Assembly: GCA_018336015.1 (NCBI GenBank)
Contig: JAGXQZ010000015.1
Span: 1-35,933 of the forward strand
Reading direction: 5' to 3'
Source of the DNA: Algoriphagus sp.
GTDB taxonomy: Bacteria; Bacteroidota; Bacteroidia; Cytophagales; Cyclobacteriaceae
DNA: 35,933 nucleotides
Part shown: positions 32,701 through 35,933 of the stretch, in pieces
Numbering within the stretch: position 1 is the stretch's first letter
Layout: each line of letters begins with the position of its first letter
The notes under the pieces: model-generated
The model's database searches: none
The model's input: the letters and a program-made list of their open reading frames with translations, nothing else
Told to the model about the DNA's origin: nothing
Position numbers and translations under genes: made by a program

Positions 32701-32869
32701 AAGGAAGATGTTTGGCATGTACAAAACCTTTCATGATCATCCGGATTCCAGAGGAATCGGCCTCTTCATTACCAAAAATCAGATCGAGGCTATTGGAGGT
32801 AAAATTGAGGTGGAAAGCGAAGAGGGAGTAGGTACGACATTTAAAGTTTATTTAAAAAGTAATTCATGA
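29738..32869 (+). CDS. Membrane histidine kinase (HAMP-PAS-PAS-GAF-PAS-HATPase)
   Basis: The start at 29738 lies 1 nt after the previous stop and gives 1043 residues; ATG 29744 is an alternative. Membrane helices lie at about 10-30 and 155-178 and flank a ~125-residue periplasmic domain. HAMP and coiled coil follow (about 180-255), then PAS (270-385), PAS (390-510), GAF (515-680) and PAS (685-805). The dimerisation helix has NFAHIVSHNLRSHAANLLG with the phospho-acceptor His. The ATPase domain shows N box NLLTNAIKYSD, G1 VEDNGLGID and G2 RGIGLFITKNQ. The next gene, a response regulator, overlaps by 4 nt (ATGA). The periplasmic domain likely reads the PstS-like protein. Confidence 0.9.
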   Translation: MRMSSLFKSLSFRIWLPFAISISLLLLSLLILYPNRQEDLFRKNFQSELNQLTRTTALGVEVALDNSDFENLGQIVELVTNSANLEFVAITELDSLGRERVFVSNPQNYDPEKILNLDSANLLVQSQEFSTELVQGRVILAITREAIDRAIFEINYPIYVFLGILMILSLGLFYGLARRISAPISYLTEVSNQMKTGNYELDINLVSEVNEISDLNYSLIQLKEYLLKAKLQNEKFNQQLEEQILIRTEDLERTKNRLFEAQRVAILGNFEVDLLTGAWSNSPIIDQIFEIPDDFAKDINSWQNLLSPENAQVVVDEFYKCKVFNRSFKTDLKITSYRDRSLEKWISISGAPVKAATGDIRFIRGTIQDISDRKAFEKEIEKLSLVAKRTSNCVVITDPELRITWVNDSFLRLSGYSWEEIIGQTPKMFQFEKTDRHTARYIREQVISGKSVNAEILNRGKQGHEYWLQLNIVPQREDSGEITGYMAVEVDITELKKTEEQIQKQVDLQNILIDISATYINLNIEDLESTIHASLEKLGKFVDADRAYIFDYNLKEQTASNTYEWCASGVLPELENLQNIPMEAIPDWVKTHLENMPMVIPDVQQLPIGEEGEMNLRAILEPQGIKSLITIPFFEGDVLSGFVGFDSVHQERSYAQEEIKLLTLFGQMLVNVKQKQKAQRQLAIQEEKYRNIIANMNLGFLEVDVDDVILNANPSFIEMSGFSLEELVGKRGMDLFFDDDLARKVIQQKNILRKTGQSDVYEVEVIDKYGNRRWWLISGGPNYNDAGELIGSVGIHLDITDQKKLQNEQRHLLGLTQNQNERLRNFAHIVSHNLRSHAANLLGMITYMEVEDPSFSGNPLFQNFKNVIDNLMESVQNLSEVADIQINDSTLMESINLVEVVNSSILNVSALARSSEVAILFDQEKSKSLVFGNLSYLESITLNLLTNAIKYSDPKKEKKVEIRIKKTTEWTIIEVEDNGLGIDLKRQGRKMFGMYKTFHDHPDSRGIGLFITKNQIEAIGGKIEVESEEGVGTTFKVYLKSNS

Positions 32870-33258
32870 ACCGCAACAAAACGATCTGTATCATAGAGGA
32901 TGATCAAAACTACCTCATGCTCACCAAAAAAATGATTGAGTTCACCTCGCTCTTTAAAGAGATTTTGACTTATAGAAACGGAAAGCAGGCATTTGAGGGG
33001 TTGATGGATTGGAAGAGCAAAAACAATTCGTTACCGGATATTATTCTCTTGGATATCAATATGCCGATTTGGGACGCATGGGATTTTTTGGATGAGTTTT
33101 GCAAAGAAGTGCAAGGGTGGGAAGGATTGATCTACATCATTACCAGCTCGATCGATAAAGTGGACGAAGCAAAGGCGGCAGAATACTCATTGGTCAAAGG
33201 GTACCTCAAAAAACCAGTGAGCTTCGAAAAGATTATCGAAATATTCAATCTCAATTGA
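32866..33258 (+). CDS. Single-domain response regulator (CheY-like receiver)
   Basis: This 130-residue receiver domain has no output domain. The acidic pair is D12-D13, the phospho-acceptor D63 (ILLDINMP), the switch residues T93/S94 (YIITSS) and the conserved Lys116-Pro117 (LKKPV). It is translationally coupled to the kinase by an ATGA overlap. Without a DNA-binding or enzymatic output it must act by protein contact or as a phosphate shuttle, possibly to the histidine of the divergent ATPase-less PAS protein. The latter is a hypothesis. Confidence 0.92.
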   Translation: MNRNKTICIIEDDQNYLMLTKKMIEFTSLFKEILTYRNGKQAFEGLMDWKSKNNSLPDIILLDINMPIWDAWDFLDEFCKEVQGWEGLIYIITSSIDKVDEAKAAEYSLVKGYLKKPVSFEKIIEIFNLN

Positions 33259-33264
33259 GCAGAT

Positions 33265-33313
33265 CAGGAAGCTAGAGGAGTACCCAGTCAATTCTGCCTT
33301 CCTGTATTTTTTT
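33265..33313 (+). terminator. Probable terminator of the sensory operon
   Basis: The 7-bp stem CAGGAAG/CTTCCTG (33265-33271, 33298-33304) is followed by TATTTTTTT. The long loop of 26 nt makes it weaker than the other terminators, but it stands 6 nt after the response-regulator stop. Confidence 0.5.
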
Positions 33314-33367
33314 CTTCATTCAGCCTTTTTTTCATTGGTAAGATGAGAAGAGAGCGGCATGTTTGGA

Positions 33368-33375
33368 TATCTTTG
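33368..33375 (+). promoter_or_regulatory. Possible -7 element of the DUF5687 operon
   Basis: TATCTTTG matches TAnnTTTG exactly and lies 25 nt before the start at 33401. The nearest suitable TTG (33335-33337) is 30 nt upstream, longer than the usual spacing. Confidence 0.35.
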
Positions 33376-33400
33376 AAATCCACCATTACGCCAGACAGGT

Positions 33401-34888
33401 ATGTTTTTTACGTTACTCAGACTGCAATTTCTTAAGAGCATCCGCTCGACCAGTTTTGCCAAAAGTGCTTTGGCCACTGGTTTTATGATTTTCATTGCGC
33501 TGTTGCTATTGAGCTATGTGTTTTTTGCAGGGCTCTTTCTCGGCAGAATCATTGAACTCATAGCTGAAGGCCGAGACCCCATTGAATTCTTAAATGCAGG
33601 ATTGATCTTCTTTTTCCTGTTTGAATTCATGTACCGGTACTTTATCCAGAAGCTACCTGTAGTGGAGCTTGAGAGTCTCCTCCATCTTCCGATAGGCAAA
33701 AGACGCATCATCCAGATGCTGATGCTCCGATCGTTTATTTCACCACTCAATGTGATCGCACTTTTGCTTTTCCTTCCCTTTGGAGCACAGGTAATTGCGG
33801 AGAAGGTGGGTACGCTCGGGTTTATTTCTTGGTTGGGGACATTGCTGTTATTCAGCTGGTCCATTCACTGGTTCATGCTGTGGTTTAAGCAGCGCTTTGA
33901 GGACACTTGGATTGGTCTTGCAGTAGTGATGGGCACCTTATTGTTGGGAGGAGGATCTACCTATATGGGTTGGTTTAATGTAGGTGAAATTTTAGAGCCG
34001 ATTTTTGCTTTGGCCATGAACACGGTCATTCCTGTGCTGGTGATGCTCGTCGTATGTATAGGCATTTATCTTTTGGCTGTGAATTACTATGTGAAAAATG
34101 CCTATCTGGAGGATCTCAGTGAGGAGGAAGATATCCGATTTGTCAATCAGAGTGTGGGATTCTTTTCCCGATTTGGAGTAGCCGGAGAGCTCGCTAACCT
34201 AGAATGGAAGCTGATCATCCGACACAAAAAAAGCCGTACCTATCTGATGCTATCTGCATTCTTTCTCCTGTATGGCTTGTTCTTCTATACCAATCCTCAA
34301 TACCAAAGTGAGGAGGGGTTGAGCCCGATCTTCATTTTCGTAGGTGTATTTATCACCGGGATTTTTATGATTCAATATGGACAGCAGTTTTTAAGTTGGA
34401 ACTCGGGGAATTTTGATTTCTTTTTAAGCCGAAAGACCGGAGTGGAATCTTTGGTTCGTGGCAAATACCTGCTCTTCATGAGCATCTCCATGGTGTGTTT
34501 TCTAGCATCGGTGCCCTACGTGTATTTCGGTATTGACATTTTACTGATTCACTTGGCTACCTTCCTTTTCAATGTGGGGATTATGGTACATGTGATTATC
34601 TATTTTGCGCTATGGAAGCCTAAACCGATGGACCTTAACAAAGGCGCCATGTTTAATTATGAAGGAGTAGGAGCCGCTCAGTTTTTGGTGATTATTCCGC
34701 TCATGGGTGGTCCGTATTTGATTTATCTTCCTTTTTCTCTTTTGATCAGTGATTATGCTGGCTTGTTGGCCTTGGGCATTACTGGCCTGATTGGTTTGAT
34801 TGCCTTTAAGCCGCTTTCCCAACTAAATATCAACCGAGTACTTTCTAACCGATACGAAATTTCATCTTCCTTCCGTCAAGAACTATGA
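33401..34888 (+). CDS. DUF5687-family ABC-2-type permease
   Basis: This 495-residue polytopic protein has about 11-12 hydrophobic segments. The N-terminus FFTLLRLQFLKSIRSTSFAKS, the loop RYFIQKLPVVELESLLHLPIGK and the mid-protein LANLEWKLIIRHKKSRTY are typical of the Bacteroidota DUF5687 family. These proteins pair with a stand-alone ABC ATPase; here the ATPase gene overlaps by 4 nt (ATGA). The pair should form an exporter in the inner membrane. Substrate unknown. Confidence 0.85.
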   Translation: MFFTLLRLQFLKSIRSTSFAKSALATGFMIFIALLLLSYVFFAGLFLGRIIELIAEGRDPIEFLNAGLIFFFLFEFMYRYFIQKLPVVELESLLHLPIGKRRIIQMLMLRSFISPLNVIALLLFLPFGAQVIAEKVGTLGFISWLGTLLLFSWSIHWFMLWFKQRFEDTWIGLAVVMGTLLLGGGSTYMGWFNVGEILEPIFALAMNTVIPVLVMLVVCIGIYLLAVNYYVKNAYLEDLSEEEDIRFVNQSVGFFSRFGVAGELANLEWKLIIRHKKSRTYLMLSAFFLLYGLFFYTNPQYQSEEGLSPIFIFVGVFITGIFMIQYGQQFLSWNSGNFDFFLSRKTGVESLVRGKYLLFMSISMVCFLASVPYVYFGIDILLIHLATFLFNVGIMVHVIIYFALWKPKPMDLNKGAMFNYEGVGAAQFLVIIPLMGGPYLIYLPFSLLISDYAGLLALGITGLIGLIAFKPLSQLNINRVLSNRYEISSSFRQEL

Positions 34889-35580
34889 TTCAGATATCTC
34901 AACTCAAGAAACAATACAAGGACGCCGTCGTGTTGGATGTGCCCTCTCTGGAAATTGCAAAAGGCGAATGCTTTGGTCTCGTAGGAAATAATGGTGCCGG
35001 CAAGACAACTCTTTTTAGAATTATTCTTGATCTGGTAAGAGCGACTCAAGGCCAAGTCACCATCGAGGGGGAAGATGTAAGTAAATCCGAAAGCTGGAAA
35101 TCTACCGTAGGTGCTTACCTAGACGAGCACATGCTCTTGGCTTACCTGACTCCGGATGAGTATTTTGAAACACTCCGAAAAATCTACGGCATGTCTGAGG
35201 CAGATCTCAAAAGTCATTTGGAGAAATTTACAGAACTGTTCAATGAGGAAGTGCTGGGAAAAAAGAAATACATCCGCGACCTGTCTAAAGGTAATTTAAA
35301 AAAAGTCGGTATTGCTGCGGCGATGATGGGACATCCTCAGGTAGTAATGCTGGATGAGCCTTTCGAAAACCTCGACCCAAGTTCCCAAATCCGATTGAAA
35401 AAGTTGATCCTCCGTGAGACAGAGCAGGCCAAAATTACCTTTCTGATCTCCAGCCACGACCTGAACCACGTGACTGAAATCTGTAACCGAATCGTTCTCC
35501 TCGAAAAAGGGAAGGTCATCCGTGACCTCCGTGAAAAGTCAGAAATGATGAGTGAATTGGAGGCCTATTTTACGGGGTGA
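34885..35580 (+). CDS. ABC transporter ATP-binding protein (partner of DUF5687 permease)
   Basis: This 231-residue single ATPase has Walker A GNNGAGKTT (about 35-43), a Q-loop segment GAYLDEHML, signature DLSKGNLKKVGIAAA, Walker B VVMLDEPFENLDP and switch His in ISSHDLNHV. The signature LSKGN is the variant common in ABC-2 exporters. Translational coupling to the permease indicates one complex. The transcript ends at the terminator at 35625. Confidence 0.92.
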   Translation: MIQISQLKKQYKDAVVLDVPSLEIAKGECFGLVGNNGAGKTTLFRIILDLVRATQGQVTIEGEDVSKSESWKSTVGAYLDEHMLLAYLTPDEYFETLRKIYGMSEADLKSHLEKFTELFNEEVLGKKKYIRDLSKGNLKKVGIAAAMMGHPQVVMLDEPFENLDPSSQIRLKKLILRETEQAKITFLISSHDLNHVTEICNRIVLLEKGKVIRDLREKSEMMSELEAYFTG

Positions 35581-35624
35581 TCAATGATCAATTAGCAAGA
35601 GCCAATTCTTAATTTTCAAAATAG

Positions 35625-35668
35625 CACCAAAAAAGCCTCCCCGATCACTCAGGGAGGCTTTTTTGGTG
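35625..35668. terminator. Bidirectional terminator shared by the ABC operon and tmRNA
   Basis: A perfect 17-bp inverted repeat CACCAAAAAAGCCTCCC / GGGAGGCTTTTTTGGTG (35625-35641, 35652-35668) has a 10-nt loop. In the minus direction the stem begins within the encoded 3' ACCA end of the tmRNA, so the last bases of the mature RNA are also the base of the terminator hairpin. Confidence 0.9.
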
Positions 35669-35933
35669 GAGCTGGTGGGATTCGAACCCACGTCCAGATA
35701 AGGAAGCACCGTACCGTCTACATGCTTAGTCACCTGTTGGGTTTTCGACCACGCTATGCTGGGTGACACACCTGAGCGGGGCTTATCGATTGGTCTTAAG
35801 CTTGCTTAATCGCATCACAAGCAGCAGTCCGGTCAAGTCGACACCTCGGATCCACCCCGATCAGACGGAGGGTGGGGAGATGTGGCCGGGGAATCACTCT
35901 CGTGACTCAACCCTTTAAGCGATCTGTCCTAGA
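35664..35933 (-). ncRNA. ssrA: tmRNA (10Sa RNA), 3' part; 5' end beyond the window
   Basis: On the minus strand the 3' end reads GTGGGTTCGAATCCCACCAGC followed by TCCACCA: the tRNA-like T arm, acceptor strand and encoded CCA of tmRNA. Upstream, GACTAAGCATGTAGACGG matches the conserved tmRNA segment before the acceptor domain, and G/C-rich segments further up fit pseudoknots 2-4. Some 270 nt are present. The 5' acceptor half, pseudoknot 1 and the tag-peptide frame lie past the edge, as no frame ending in a typical Ala-Ala tag is seen here. tmRNA rescues stalled ribosomes. Confidence 0.92.

Overview
The window looks like a chromosomal segment of a Bacteroidota bacterium, most likely order Cytophagales (Algoriphagus/Cyclobacteriaceae-like). 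This placement is inferred from protein families (DUF5687 ABC permease, PafA-type phosphatase, short BatE-like TPR/SH3 protein, PAS proteins ending in an 'IQSH' histidine box), from near-absent Shine-Dalgarno sequences, and from two exact copies of the Bacteroidota promoter pattern TTG-N18/19-TAAATTTG. No rRNA, prophage, integrase or CRISPR array is visible.

Layout. Positions 1-394 hold a minus-strand tRNA cluster (Lys, a degenerate Pro-like copy, Pro, Arg) with a well-formed promoter at 458-487. A TPR/SH3 membrane protein follows. Positions 1242-9326 form a divergent sugar-oxidation locus. The minus arm encodes a Gfo/Idh/MocA oxidoreductase, a TIM-barrel isomerase/lyase, a lipoprotein cytochrome c and a DUF1080 (3-keto-disaccharide hydrolase) lipoprotein. 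The plus arm encodes an MFS permease, a Tat-exported TIM-barrel protein, a GMC flavoprotein dehydrogenase with a CX5CX3C cluster, and its Tat-signal small subunit. Another exported TIM-barrel protein follows at 9391. Together they predict periplasmic C3 oxidation of glycosides, electron transfer to cytochrome c, cleavage of the 3-keto glycoside, uptake, and cytoplasmic reduction.

Positions 10275-24004 carry mostly single genes: an output-less four-helix-bundle sensor, a GH16 glucanase, homogentisate dioxygenase, a Y1-transposase-like protein that seems to lack its catalytic tyrosine, alkaline phosphatase PafA, a Wzi-like outer-membrane protein, an MsbA-type ABC exporter with a small membrane partner, the YifB/ComM AAA ATPase, a beta-propeller/cytochrome c lipoprotein and a nitroreductase. 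A 177-bp imperfect palindrome lies between the last two.

Positions 24110-33258 are a signalling island. A soluble protein with about eight PAS domains and a histidine box, but no ATPase domain, is divergent from a tight operon of porin, lone PstS-like periplasmic domain, membrane PAS/GAF histidine kinase and single-domain response regulator. This is the best candidate here for a poorly described system. The window closes with an ABC-2-type exporter pair and the 3' part of tmRNA on the minus strand.
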